64,000 nt of DNA from Candidatus Manganitrophaceae bacterium (GTDB taxonomy: Bacteria > Nitrospirota > Nitrospiria > SBBL01 > Manganitrophaceae). Below are positions 17,644-26,172 of this stretch, piece by piece. The translations under genes were made by a program, and so were the position numbers. The DNA lies in assembly GCA_016200325.1 (NCBI GenBank), contig JACQEZ010000014.1, positions 1 through 64,000 on the forward strand, given 5' to 3'. The notes under the pieces were generated by a model. It saw only the letters and a program-made list of their open reading frames with translations, was not told where the DNA came from and made no database searches. Within the stretch, counting starts at the first letter, position 1. Every line of letters starts with the position of its first letter.

Positions 17644-18564
17644 ATGGGAAGAAACAAAAAGAAAGATCCAGTTAGATTCAATTATTACCTTATTGCTTTT
17701 ATTGATATTTTAAATCAGAAAGAGTCCCTGCAAAAATTTAAGAGACTTCCTGTCACGGCAGATGAGAAAGAAACATTCTCCCAAGTAATTAGGGAGACCT
17801 TTGGTGTCGTAGATGGATTCCGCACATCGTTTGAGAAGTTTTTCAGTGAGAAGGTTAAAAGCACGATTCCTATGGAAATGATTCCTGAGGAACATCGACA
17901 AATGTTTATAGAAGCTCGAAAAACTGAAGTGAAGTTCCAAGGATTCTCAGATACAATTGTGGTTTATGTCTCATTGAATGATGAAACAATTAAAGCTCCT
18001 ATAAATGGAGTTTTCGCCGCTTTAGCAGCTTGTGCATCAACTTTTCTGATCTCTCTGGCGATCGGTCATGTGTGCCGTGGAGGAATCGAAATCGGTTGGG
18101 CGTCTGAATTCTACGAAGGAGAAATATATGGATCTGCTCTTTTGGATGCCTACCACCTGGAGAGCGAAGTGGCTCAGTATCCTCGAATAGTTATTGGAGA
18201 CCAAGTGATTAATTATCTTATGAGTATGAAGAGAGCCGAAGGGTCGGACCCTTTAACGAAGATTGGTAGCCAAATGGCAGACTTTTGTCTTTCTTTGTTC
18301 GCACGAGATGTTGATGGTAATTTGATTTTAGATTACCTTGGGGAAGGTTTTAAAAAGCATATGGCTCCTAACGGTTTTGTCGGTGATTTTAAAGATATTC
18401 CTAAGAAGGCATATAAATTTGCAGAAAAAGAACTCGAGAAATGGAGAGAAGCACGGAACACAAAACTTTCTATAAGATATAATCTTCTTCTTAACTATTT
18501 GAACGCAAGGCTTCCCTTATGGGAGGACAATAATGGTCCGAAGAGTGAGGCCTCTAAAAGTTAA
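17644..18564 (+). CDS. AT-rich gene for a nucleotidyl-cyclase-like protein
   Basis: 306 aa, much richer in A/T than its neighbours, with upstream TTGGAGAATCGAAA. Features recall class III nucleotidyl cyclase domains: AFIDIL with D21, FSDTIVV with D103 (positions of the two metal aspartates), then RGGIEIG (145-151) and YGSALLDAYHLE (162-173), which parallel the RIGIHTG and G-x2-VNxAARLE segments. PRI follows at 180-182. Similar single-domain proteins of unknown role occur in accessory islands, and some relatives are anti-phage signalling cyclases. The activity is inference. It is flanked by convergent GC-rich genes, so transfer is likely. Confidence 0.6.
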   Translation: MGRNKKKDPVRFNYYLIAFIDILNQKESLQKFKRLPVTADEKETFSQVIRETFGVVDGFRTSFEKFFSEKVKSTIPMEMIPEEHRQMFIEARKTEVKFQGFSDTIVVYVSLNDETIKAPINGVFAALAACASTFLISLAIGHVCRGGIEIGWASEFYEGEIYGSALLDAYHLESEVAQYPRIVIGDQVINYLMSMKRAEGSDPLTKIGSQMADFCLSLFARDVDGNLILDYLGEGFKKHMAPNGFVGDFKDIPKKAYKFAEKELEKWREARNTKLSIRYNLLLNYLNARLPLWEDNNGPKSEASKS

Positions 18565-18600
18565 AAGAATTGGATTATATTTAATTTTATTCAAACCTTC

Positions 18601-20352
18601 TCACCCAAATGTAAACGCATACAATTCCACACTCGGGTTCTCGAAGATCATCTCGAACAGGTGTTCCGCATCGTCTTCCTTCGGTAGGGTGATCAAGTTA
18701 TAAAGCCGGGCATCTTTGATGATTGTCTTGCCGTCCGCGCCGACATCGCTCCCCCGCATGTCCGCCGGGATCGGCGCCCCGTCGACCAAAACCTTCGCCG
18801 GAATTCCTTTATCACTTCCCTTCATCACCAAATTTAGCTTCGGCGCTTGAAAGCGGAATTGGATTTTGCCGCCGGGGGCTTGAAGGATCGCCGCCTCATC
18901 GGCCACCTTCCAGGTGCCGCCGAGCGCCCAGTCGTTGAGGCGGAGCGCGGGGGGCGGGGTGTAGTTTGTCGTTGTGTCGAGGGCCATCCGCTCGTTGGAA
19001 AAGAAATTGCTCGCGCGGCTGTAGCCGACGTAGGTTTCGGGGGAGTGGATGCGGCGCAGGTCGGCGTTTCGCTTCGTCTCATCGACTGCCACCGGTCGGT
19101 GGAGGAGCTTTGCCTCCATCAAGACCGATTGAATCGCCTGCTCGAAGACATCTTCGTCTCCTTCTCCGAAGTGAGTCAACCGCAGCTTCCCCTCCGCATC
19201 GATCAGATATTTCGCCGGCCAGAACTGGTTGTGGTATGCCTTCCAGGTGCCGTAGTCGTTGTCGACGGCGACCGGATATTTGATTCCGTGCCGAACGATC
19301 GCCGACTTAATGTTGCCCACCTCTTTCTCGAACTGGAACTCCGGCGTGTGGACGCCGACGATGACGAGCCCCTGATCGCGATATTTTTCATCCCAGCGGG
19401 TGACCGCCGGCAAGGTCCGAATGCAATTGATGCAGGAGTAGGTCCAGAAGTCGATCAACACCACCTTGCCGCGCAGGCTCTCTTTGGTGAGCGGCGGGGA
19501 ATTCAGCCAGGTGGTGACCTCGGCAAATTCCGGCATCGTGCCGAGGACCGGATAGGGAGACTTCTTGTTGGCGGCCAGAGCACTGTCGGGTCCGAAGGCG
19601 CTGCCGGGGTCGGACGGGGTGTTGACGGTTCCGGTCAGCTGTTTTTCGATTTGGTTGGCGACGAAGAGCGATCCCGGCAGCTTGGCGAGGAGCAGGGTGT
19701 CGAGGTTAAAAAAGAGGGCCACGACCGTGGCGAGGGTCAGGGCGCCCAGGGCCTTATGAAAGGACGGTCCCCATTTCCGTAATGACGTAACCCGCTCTGA
19801 AATCCGCCGGCCGCCATATCCGATCATCAGCATCGGCACCGCGGCTCCGAGAGAATATGCGGCCATTAAGAGGAGCGTCGGCGCGAAAGAGGACTGCACC
19901 GCCGCCAAGGTCAGAATGATTCCCAGGATCGGTCCGGCGCAGGGAGCCCAGATCAGTCCCAGCGACGCACCGAGCAAGAGTGAAGAGACCGCCGTTTGCT
20001 TGCCTGACATTTCGCCCATGCCGGGGATCAGCTGTACGAGGGCACTGATCCTCACCCCGATCCCCGCCCAAAGGGAGGGCCAAAGGAGGGTGAAGGCGAA
20101 GAAGAATAAGAGAATAAGGGCGGCATCTCTGAGCATGGCGTTGCTGAGGCCGAGGAAGGTGCCGAAGAGTGAGAAGATCACGCCAAAGCCGGTAAAACTG
20201 ATCGCAAGCCCAAGAACAATCCAGAAGGGTCGGTGGCGGTGATTTCCCGAAACGGAGGCGCTCAGAAGAGGGGGAAGAATCGGCAGAATGCACGGGCTCA
20301 AGACCGTCAGTCCCCCTGCGATGATGGCTAAAATTCCGAGTGTCCCGTTCAT
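18601..20352 (-). CDS. DipZ-like CcdA/thioredoxin fusion protein
   Basis: 583 aa, starting after GGAGGACGATC. Residues 1-230 are a CcdA-type membrane domain (SPCILPILP with C21; WAPCAGP with C138). Residues ~265-420 are a TlpA/thioredoxin domain with C307-I-N-C310. Residues ~430-583 form a beta-rich domain as in Mycobacterium DipZ. The family carries reductant across the membrane to periplasmic disulfides or peroxides. The gene stands alone and has an ECF-type promoter 141 bp upstream of its start, shared with the periplasmic molybdoenzyme operon next door. Confidence 0.88.
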   Translation of the reverse strand: MNGTLGILAIIAGGLTVLSPCILPILPPLLSASVSGNHRHRPFWIVLGLAISFTGFGVIFSLFGTFLGLSNAMLRDAALILLFFFAFTLLWPSLWAGIGVRISALVQLIPGMGEMSGKQTAVSSLLLGASLGLIWAPCAGPILGIILTLAAVQSSFAPTLLLMAAYSLGAAVPMLMIGYGGRRISERVTSLRKWGPSFHKALGALTLATVVALFFNLDTLLLAKLPGSLFVANQIEKQLTGTVNTPSDPGSAFGPDSALAANKKSPYPVLGTMPEFAEVTTWLNSPPLTKESLRGKVVLIDFWTYSCINCIRTLPAVTRWDEKYRDQGLVIVGVHTPEFQFEKEVGNIKSAIVRHGIKYPVAVDNDYGTWKAYHNQFWPAKYLIDAEGKLRLTHFGEGDEDVFEQAIQSVLMEAKLLHRPVAVDETKRNADLRRIHSPETYVGYSRASNFFSNERMALDTTTNYTPPPALRLNDWALGGTWKVADEAAILQAPGGKIQFRFQAPKLNLVMKGSDKGIPAKVLVDGAPIPADMRGSDVGADGKTIIKDARLYNLITLPKEDDAEHLFEMIFENPSVELYAFTFG

Positions 20353-20492
20353 GATCGTCCTCCTGCAGCGCTATTTCATTTAAATTAGCATACTTTGTTA
20401 TTTCTTTATACGCTCCGGCTCCTTCGCCCCCCCCTTTCCCCCTTGCCGGTCTTATTGTTGGGGTGGCTGAGTGATTCCTTCCATATATATAG

Positions 20493-20518
20493 GTCGGAGG
20501 GGGTTCCGTATTCCTTAC
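20493..20518 (-). promoter_or_regulatory. Predicted ECF-sigma promoter of the DipZ-like gene
   Basis: ATGTAAGGAAT (core 20518-20512), 15 nt, CGACCT (20496-20491). The leader to the start at 20352 is about 135 nt, the longest of the four. Confidence 0.62.
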
Positions 20519-20601
20519 ATCCCTTTTTTGAATATCAGCGGGGTGTCCAGTGTGCGGGGCACTTATGAAGAAGGAGGGGGGGAGGGAAGCTGGGTCGGAC
20601 G

Positions 20602-21372
20602 CTAGATCCCGGCATACCATTCGTAGCCTTGGTCTTCCCAGTAACCCCCTTTTCCGCCGGCGATAGGGTCGAGGCGATCGACCAGTTCGATCTGCATGAT
20701 GTACTTCGCCATCTTGTAGCCGAGTTGCCGTTCCACCCGAAGCCGGAGCGGCGCGCCGTTCCCGATCGGGAGCGGCCGGTCGTTGAGGTCGTAAGCGAGG
20801 ATCGTCTGAGGGTGATAGGCATCTTCGAAGTCGATGCTCTCGTAATAGTAATTTCCAGATTCGTCCGGATCGGCGGCGTGGAAGACGACGTAGCGGGCGT
20901 CCGCTTTGGGTCGGACCTTCTCGAGAATGAGGCTCAGCGGGACCCCTTTCCACTTTCCGATCGCGCTCCATCCCTCGACGCAATCGTGTCGTGTGATCTG
21001 GGTGCGAGAGGGAAACTGTCGCAGCTCGGCGAGGGAGAAGTCGGTCGGTTGTTCCACCAGGCCGCTCACCTCCAGTTGCCAGTCGGCAAACTGGTTTGCG
21101 GCGAGGGCGACATACTCTTCAGTGTCGGGGTTCGTCGATCCGTTCACCGGAAAATCGGCCGAGAGATCGGCCTCGGTATACTCGCGCGCCATCGCTCTGC
21201 GGGGGGTAATCGCCCGCTGCACCCGGCGGGTGACCCCTTCCGCGCTGCTGAGAAACCCTTCAAACCACGGCTTCCGTGAGAGGTTCTCGCAGCCGGCCAG
21301 GAAAAGAAGACCGGAGAGTTGGGCGGCGCGGACCAAGAAGTTTCTTCGGCCGAGGCTAATTCGTTTCTTCAT
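20602..21372 (-). CDS. Periplasmic molybdopterin oxidoreductase (sulfite oxidase / MsrP family)
   Basis: 256 aa. A twin-arginine signal (RRNFLVRAA) runs into FLAGC, so it is Tat-exported and possibly lipidated. The molybdenum-ligating cysteine is in RHDCVEGW, followed by GVPLSLIL and RYVVFHAAD as in sulfite oxidase-fold catalytic domains. It is shorter than E. coli MsrP. The start overlaps the end of the cytochrome b gene by 17 bp, so the two are translated as a pair, as in MsrPQ-type systems. A role in repair of oxidised periplasmic methionine or in reduction of an oxyanion is inference. Confidence 0.85.
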   Translation of the reverse strand: MKKRISLGRRNFLVRAAQLSGLLFLAGCENLSRKPWFEGFLSSAEGVTRRVQRAITPRRAMAREYTEADLSADFPVNGSTNPDTEEYVALAANQFADWQLEVSGLVEQPTDFSLAELRQFPSRTQITRHDCVEGWSAIGKWKGVPLSLILEKVRPKADARYVVFHAADPDESGNYYYESIDFEDAYHPQTILAYDLNDRPLPIGNGAPLRLRVERQLGYKMAKYIMQIELVDRLDPIAGGKGGYWEDQGYEWYAGI

Positions 21373-22288
21373 CTTCTGCTCCAGATTTCGGAAGGAGATA
21401 CCATCCGGTGACCATTGATCGAAGGTTATTCCGAAGGCCTGTGATTGCCACCATCAGGAGGTGAACGACGGTATAACCGATGAAGGCGAACGCGGCGATA
21501 AAGTGGATGGTCCGGGCCGACTGCCGTCCGCCGGACAGGGTGAGCAGGCCGGGAAAAGCTGCATCGATGTCGGGCGACATCGTTAGCCCGGTCAAGACAA
21601 TTAGGGGGGCCAGGACGAAAACCACGCTGGTGTAGGCAATCTTCTGAAGGACATTATAATGCGCTGCTTCCTCGCCGGCGGGATGGCGGAAGCGAAGATG
21701 GTCGAGAATCGCCGCGCCGATCCGTCGAAGGTCTTCCTTCTTCGGAAGGAGATCGAGCCAGAGATGCCGGCGCGCGAGGGAGAAAAAGGCGAAGATCACC
21801 CCATTGAGGACAAAGATCCAGGCGAAGAAGAAGTGCCAGCGCCGTCCCATCGACAGCCATTGATGAGCCGGCAGGGTCATCCACTCCGGGAAACCCCGGC
21901 GATAGAGCGCGCCCGCTTCGTTCCGCGAGGCGCCGAAAAGGCCGGTGGTGTCGAAGGCATGGCCGAAGAGGGTGGTCACCCCCCGCATCTCGCCGTTCTC
22001 CGTCCGGACCGCTTTCATGGCCAAGAGGGGCCGGTCGCGATCGGACCGCTCTCCCCAATAGAGCGCCGGATGGGCGTTAAAGATTTGGAACCCGCTCATC
22101 AGAAGAATCGGAAGACAGAGGACATTGAGCCAATGACCGAGCCGGACAAAAAGGGGATGTCGGAATCGCCAACGACGGTCGGGAGGAAGGGGAGCGATCC
22201 GGTTCTCTTCGGAGGGGATCGGCGCGGAGAGACCCTCTTCCGGCGTTGCATCGGGGGACGCTTCCTCTTTTTTGTTCGGTTCTTCCAT
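21356..22288 (-). CDS. Cytochrome b561-like membrane subunit for the molybdoenzyme
   Basis: 310 aa from the ATG at 22288; an upstream TTG at 22342 coincides with the predicted transcription start and is rejected. An acidic, Pro-rich N-terminus is followed by four to five membrane helices. Possible haem ligands are in RLGHWLNV, RRWHFFFAW and VVHLLM, with another His in TIHFIAAF. The arrangement fits the cytochrome b subunits that take electrons from quinol to partner molybdoenzymes. It is the first gene of the two-gene operon and directly follows an ECF-type promoter. Confidence 0.83.
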   Translation of the reverse strand: MEEPNKKEEASPDATPEEGLSAPIPSEENRIAPLPPDRRWRFRHPLFVRLGHWLNVLCLPILLMSGFQIFNAHPALYWGERSDRDRPLLAMKAVRTENGEMRGVTTLFGHAFDTTGLFGASRNEAGALYRRGFPEWMTLPAHQWLSMGRRWHFFFAWIFVLNGVIFAFFSLARRHLWLDLLPKKEDLRRIGAAILDHLRFRHPAGEEAAHYNVLQKIAYTSVVFVLAPLIVLTGLTMSPDIDAAFPGLLTLSGGRQSARTIHFIAAFAFIGYTVVHLLMVAITGLRNNLRSMVTGWYLLPKSGAEDEETN

Positions 22289-22348
22289 CGGAAGGGCCCT
22301 TATTTCTTGGTTCACACTATCACCCCATTCATTCAATGTCAAAAAGAA

Positions 22349-22373
22349 GTCGGATCAAAGTGCGATTCCTTAC
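22349..22373 (-). promoter_or_regulatory. Predicted ECF-sigma promoter of the cytochrome b/molybdoenzyme operon
   Basis: ATGTAAGGAAT (core 22373-22367), 14 nt, CGACTT (22352-22347), 61 bp before the start at 22288. Confidence 0.7.
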
Positions 22374-22479
22374 ATGATTCAATCAAAGTCATTGAAATAT
22401 CTTTTGACTCTTATTTGTAGGCCGGGTTACAATAGCCGCCAAAGAGCGCCCGCCGGTGGGTTTTCGGCGGGACCCATCC

Positions 22480-23700
22480 ATGATCGACACCGCTGTTCGG
22501 ACGGAACCGATGATCTATTCCCCATCCCGACTTGAAACCTATCGTCAATGTCCCCAAAAATTTAAATTTACCTATATTGATCAAGTTCCCTCCTCCCTTG
22601 AAGGGGTCGAAGCCTTTATGGGATCGCGCGTCCACGAGGCGCTCTATCAGCTCTACCTTAATCTCCGCTTCTGCAAAAAGATGTCGTTGGAGGAGCTGCT
22701 TTCCTATTATGAGGAGATCTGGGAAAAGGAGTGGCACGGTGACATCCAGATCGTCCGCGATGAGATGACCCCGGACGAGTATCGGGCCCTCGGCGAGAAG
22801 TGTCTGGTCGATTATTATCGCCGATATGCCCCCTTCGATCAGACCCGGACGCTTGGTCTGGAGCATCCGGTGCAGTTTGCTCTCGATCCCGACGGAAAAT
22901 ATTCTATGAAGGGGTTTATAGACCGACTGAGCCAGCCGAAGGACGGGGTGATCTGGATCCATGATTATAAGACGAAGGGTTTTTTCCCGACGCAGCAGGA
23001 TCTCGATCAAGATCGCCAGCTTGCTTATTATCAGATGGCGATCCAGCAGCTCTGGCCTGAAACAAAAGAGGTCGAGCTGATTTGGCACTATCTGATTTTC
23101 GATCAGGAGTTTCATTCTCGCCGGACGCGAGCGGATCTGGACGCATTGCGGGAGGAGACGATCACGCTCATCCAAGAGATCGAGACGACGACCGATTTTC
23201 CGGTCAAACAGAGCGCGCTTTGCAGCTGGTGCGAGTACCGAGCCCTCTGTCCCCTCTTCCGCCACCAGTATGAGACCGCCGCGCTTTCGAAAAACGAGTA
23301 CATGAGCGAAGAGGGGGTCTTCCTCGTAGAGCGCCTGGCGGCGCTTCAATCCGAAGAGGCGCGGATCAAGGGAGAAGTGGAGAAGGTCAAGGAAGCGCTC
23401 CTCGCCTATGCCCGGAAAAAGGGGGTCGAGGTTCTCTTTTCCAAGACGCACAAAGTCCGGATCAAGGTTTATGACAATATCCGTTTTCAGGGGAAGAGCG
23501 ATCCGGGAAGAGCCGCTCTGGAGCGGGCGATCAAGGAAGCCGGGAAGTGGGAGGAGGTCTCATCCCTCGATGTTTATGCCTTGTCAAAGCTGCTCTTGAA
23601 CGGGACATGGGGCGCCGATCTTGCGGAGCGAATCAAAAAATTCGGAAAGTCGGAAAAGAGCCCCTGGATTAAGGTTTTCCCGCGTGACGACCAGAGATAA
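22480..23700 (+). CDS. PD-(D/E)XK nuclease with Fe-S cysteines (RecB/Cas4-like)
   Basis: About 406 aa; the ATG at 22480 is chosen, with 22510 and a GTG at 22456 as alternatives. The order is YSPSRLETYRQCPQKF (first cysteine), MGSRVHEALY, GFIDRLSQ then IHDYKTKG (catalytic D...DxK) and CSWCEYRALCP (last three cysteines). This is the AddB/RecB/Cas4 nuclease core closed by a [4Fe-4S] cluster. A long charged helix and a ~90-residue C-terminal extension follow. There is no helicase or cas gene nearby, so it is a stand-alone nuclease, probably in DNA repair. Coding starts inside a short intergenic region shared with the divergent ECF-controlled operon. Confidence 0.83.
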   Translation: MIDTAVRTEPMIYSPSRLETYRQCPQKFKFTYIDQVPSSLEGVEAFMGSRVHEALYQLYLNLRFCKKMSLEELLSYYEEIWEKEWHGDIQIVRDEMTPDEYRALGEKCLVDYYRRYAPFDQTRTLGLEHPVQFALDPDGKYSMKGFIDRLSQPKDGVIWIHDYKTKGFFPTQQDLDQDRQLAYYQMAIQQLWPETKEVELIWHYLIFDQEFHSRRTRADLDALREETITLIQEIETTTDFPVKQSALCSWCEYRALCPLFRHQYETAALSKNEYMSEEGVFLVERLAALQSEEARIKGEVEKVKEALLAYARKKGVEVLFSKTHKVRIKVYDNIRFQGKSDPGRAALERAIKEAGKWEEVSSLDVYALSKLLLNGTWGADLAERIKKFGKSEKSPWIKVFPRDDQR

Positions 23701-23849
23701 GCGTTGCGCTTGCGCAGCACCGTTCTGTCAAAAACTGACCTTCTTTCTCCTTAATTAGAAGAGCGCTGGACAATTTATCCGTAATCCGTTATAAAGCACT
23801 CCGTCGAACCTGCGCGAACATGCGCAAACATACGATTGAGGAGTAGTAA

Positions 23850-24515
23850 ATGACCCGAATTCTCACGCTCCTTTTTATCCTTTCAACGATCCATCTGGCC
23901 GAAGCGGCCGACTGGAAGGCGATTCCGATCCTTAAATCGGGGATGGTTTCTGCGACGGCGAATCAAAATTTCGGGAGAAGCCCCGGAAAGACGGAGAAGA
24001 CGGCGCTTCCCGATTTTGCCTCTTTCCCGCAGACCCTCCAAGCGGCCAGCACGGATCAGGCGGGAACCGATCGGAGCGCGAAGGCTGAGATGCGTTTAGA
24101 GATGGAGCCCGGCGCAATCCGCTTTAGAGGTAAATTGGAGACGACAGACGCCGTGCCGACCGATTTTCTTGCGCCGGTGGCATCGATGCAAGGCGCAGTC
24201 GTCGTCGATTTGAAGATCATGCTTCCCAATGAAACAGGCACGCTGAAGGGCTCCTTTCGGGTCAGTGCGGAAGGGCCGGCCGCGATCATTCCGCCCGGAG
24301 AGAAAAATCCATTGCCCGATAGCATTATTGCCAAGGTTTTTGTGAATGATGAGCTGGTTCTCAACTCGGTCGACTTTGTTTCCGGGGTCGATAAGGAAAT
24401 TCCGCCGCTTCATCACGGCGATATTGTGACCCTGCTTTTTCAAGAAGATTTCAGCATGTTCTCCTCAGGGCAAGCCGACCTTCTCTCCACCTTCCGTTAC
24501 ACATTCAGTCAGTAA
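23850..24515 (+). CDS. Secreted protein of unknown function
   Basis: 221 aa, starting after GAGGAGTAGTAA. The signal peptide covers residues 1-19 (ends AEAAD). The mature part is beta-rich with no cysteine and no motif that I recognise; GTLKGSFRVSAEGPAAIIPPGE and a C-terminal FRYTFSQ suggest an Ig-like or lipocalin-like barrel. It precedes the FGE-like gene by 63 bp on the same strand and might be co-transcribed with it. Confidence 0.65.
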   Translation: MTRILTLLFILSTIHLAEAADWKAIPILKSGMVSATANQNFGRSPGKTEKTALPDFASFPQTLQAASTDQAGTDRSAKAEMRLEMEPGAIRFRGKLETTDAVPTDFLAPVASMQGAVVVDLKIMLPNETGTLKGSFRVSAEGPAAIIPPGEKNPLPDSIIAKVFVNDELVLNSVDFVSGVDKEIPPLHHGDIVTLLFQEDFSMFSSGQADLLSTFRYTFSQ

Positions 24516-24578
24516 TCGGTTTTGAAAAGCTTTGCTTCGTACAGAATGAATGTGCTAAGCTGCTAATCAGGGAAATCT

Positions 24579-25412
24579 ATGGACAAGATCTTTATCAGGG
24601 CTTGGATTGCTTTTGTTGGGTTTCTCTGTCTCGTTGCAATTATCGCGATTCGGGTTACAACGCCGAAAGACGAAGAGGGTGGCGCGCCCGTCCAGACGGT
24701 CAAGTCTTCAGGACCTCCCAAGGAGAACCCGATGGTTCCAGTTCCAGCCGGGGAATTCACAATGGGGAGCGAGGAAGGGGGCTTCGACGAGAAGCCAATA
24801 CACCGGGTTTATGTCGATGCATTTAAGATCAATCAATATGAGGTGACACAGGCGTATTATGCCGAGTTTGTGAAGGCAACCAACCACCGCTCCCCGCTCT
24901 CCCGCTATGTCAAAAACATCAACTATTTTAACGACCAAAACCAGCCAGTCATCTATGTCACCTGGGAGGATGCCGACGAATACTGCCGTTGGCGGGGAGA
25001 ACGGCTTCCGACAGAGGCAGAGTGGGAAAAAGCGGCCAGAGGCGTCGATGGAAGCCCTTGGCCTTGGGGAAAAGACTCGAAGCCGGTATTTGCCAACTTT
25101 CTCGGAGACGGCGACCCGGTCCATTACACATCCGTGGTCGGTTCATTTGAGAATGATAAAAGTTCCTACGGGCTCTATGATGTCGCCGGGAATGTGCGGG
25201 AGTGGGTCGGGGATTGGTATGAAGAGCAGTATTATCGGCATTCGCCCGCTCGAAATCCGAAGGGTCCCGATCAGGGAGAGATGAAATCGATGCGAGGGGG
25301 TTCCTGGAACGATTCTCCTATCTCTGGGACGACGACGGCGCGCATGAAGATGTTTCCGGATTATCGTGATACAACAGTGGGGTTCCGGTGTGCTCAGTCG
25401 ATTAAGGGATAA
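24579..25412 (+). CDS. Formylglycine-generating-enzyme-like (SUMF1/PvdO) protein, membrane-anchored
   Basis: 277 aa. One N-terminal membrane helix (residues 8-26) is followed by a periplasmic domain of FGE-sulfatase fold: VPAGEFTMGSEEG, YEVTQAYYAEFV, YVTWEDADEYCRWRGERLPTEAEWEKAARG, GLYDVAGNVREWVGDWY, MRGGSWND and GFRCA. The two adjacent cysteines used by true FGE to oxidise a substrate cysteine are not both present, so it is more likely a structural or otherwise repurposed member. It lies upstream of the oxidase cluster; an accessory role there is inferred from position only. Confidence 0.78.
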   Translation: MDKIFIRAWIAFVGFLCLVAIIAIRVTTPKDEEGGAPVQTVKSSGPPKENPMVPVPAGEFTMGSEEGGFDEKPIHRVYVDAFKINQYEVTQAYYAEFVKATNHRSPLSRYVKNINYFNDQNQPVIYVTWEDADEYCRWRGERLPTEAEWEKAARGVDGSPWPWGKDSKPVFANFLGDGDPVHYTSVVGSFENDKSSYGLYDVAGNVREWVGDWYEEQYYRHSPARNPKGPDQGEMKSMRGGSWNDSPISGTTTARMKMFPDYRDTTVGFRCAQSIKG

Positions 25413-25427
25413 ACACCTGAAGTACGG

Positions 25428-25547
25428 TTAAAGAAGATTGAGCCAATATAGGACAAGAAAGATTGCGATGAGGGCATTAAAAATCAACCCGACAATCACA
25501 ATCATATTGAAAATCTGGGGATCTTTATGGCGCTCCTTGGTATCCAC
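25428..25547 (-). CDS. Possible small single-helix membrane protein
   Basis: 39 codons from a GTG at 25547 that follows GGAG by 9 bp. The product starts MDTKERHKDPQIFN and continues as one strongly hydrophobic helix (VIVGLIFNALIAIFLVLYW) ending NLL. It is convergent with the FGE-like gene, 15 bp from its stop codon. The composition is protein-like, but no relatives are recognised. Confidence 0.35.
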   Translation of the reverse strand: MDTKERHKDPQIFNMIVIVGLIFNALIAIFLVLYWLNLL

Positions 25548-25675
25548 TCTGTTGGCTCCATCGTTTATATTGAAGCGAAATTACAGTACCACAGGATTTG
25601 GAAAAGAGTCAAGTTTTTTGGTGTAACACTGGAAATTTGAAGCTTATACAGGTAGCGTCCGTTAATGTATGCTTT

Positions 25676-25855
25676 TTATCCTATTATATTGTATTCGCTA
25701 TTACTAAATGTATGAAACATTTTTTCCGCGATATAAAGTAATTCTAAGTCTTTGAGAAGTTCTGGTGAGAGTGCCCCCATTTTAATTTGCTGGAGAGAAT
25801 CTGGTGCTACGATATCGGGTGCTATGACGATATTATAGAGTCGGTGGCACGATGC
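25676..25855 (-). pseudogene. C-terminal gene fragment
   Basis: A 59-codon open stretch (RLYNIVIAPDIVAPDSLQQI, then LSPELLKDLELLYIAEKMF) closed by TAA. It is bounded upstream by a stop and has no initiation codon at its left end; an internal ATG could give 34 aa. It lies in an AT-rich 570-bp gap, probably the tail of a decayed gene. The family is unknown. Confidence 0.3.
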
Positions 25856-25897
25856 CTATACGAGCTAATTTATGAGTTTTGAAGTTTTACTTTTTTC

Positions 25898-25926
25898 TTG
25901 ACAACCTTTATTTTTTGGTATATAGT
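25898..25926 (+). promoter_or_regulatory. Promoter of the respiratory cluster
   Basis: TTGACA (25898-25903), 17 bp, TATAGT (25921-25926). It is nearly ideal for the housekeeping sigma factor and lies 56 bp before the first small gene. Confidence 0.75.
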
Positions 25927-25981
25927 CCCGGTCAATTTTCTTACCAGATTACTGAGAGCCATTATTCCTGAGGGGGTGAAA

Positions 25982-26095
25982 ATGGATCAAAAACAAGGCC
26001 AAACAGTTGGGAAAATTATATTTTTTATTACGATGATTCTTTGTTCTGGCATTATCTGGTATATCTCTGCTCCACCTCCCGGCTTCACGCACTAA
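25982..26095 (+). CDS. Small membrane protein 1 of the oxidase cluster
   Basis: 37 aa from the ATG at 25982, behind GAGGGGGTGAAA. A polar N-terminus (MDQKQGQTVGK) is followed by one helix (IIFFITMILCSGIIWYIS) and a short tail (APPPGFTH). It is the first gene after the strong promoter. Small one-helix subunits such as CydX are normal in bd oxidases; this product is not recognisably CydX but occupies the same kind of niche. Confidence 0.65.
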   Translation: MDQKQGQTVGKIIFFITMILCSGIIWYISAPPPGFTH

Positions 26096-26172
26096 ATTCA
26101 GGTCAAAATGTTAGGCATGCTTTTTTTTCTTAACGAAGTTCCTACCATTATTATAATGATGGAGTTTTAAAA

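Noticed and set aside
22288-23700. Cas4 and a CRISPR locus
   Set aside because: The nuclease has the Cas4/RecB core but is twice the usual Cas4 length, and no cas genes or repeats are nearby.
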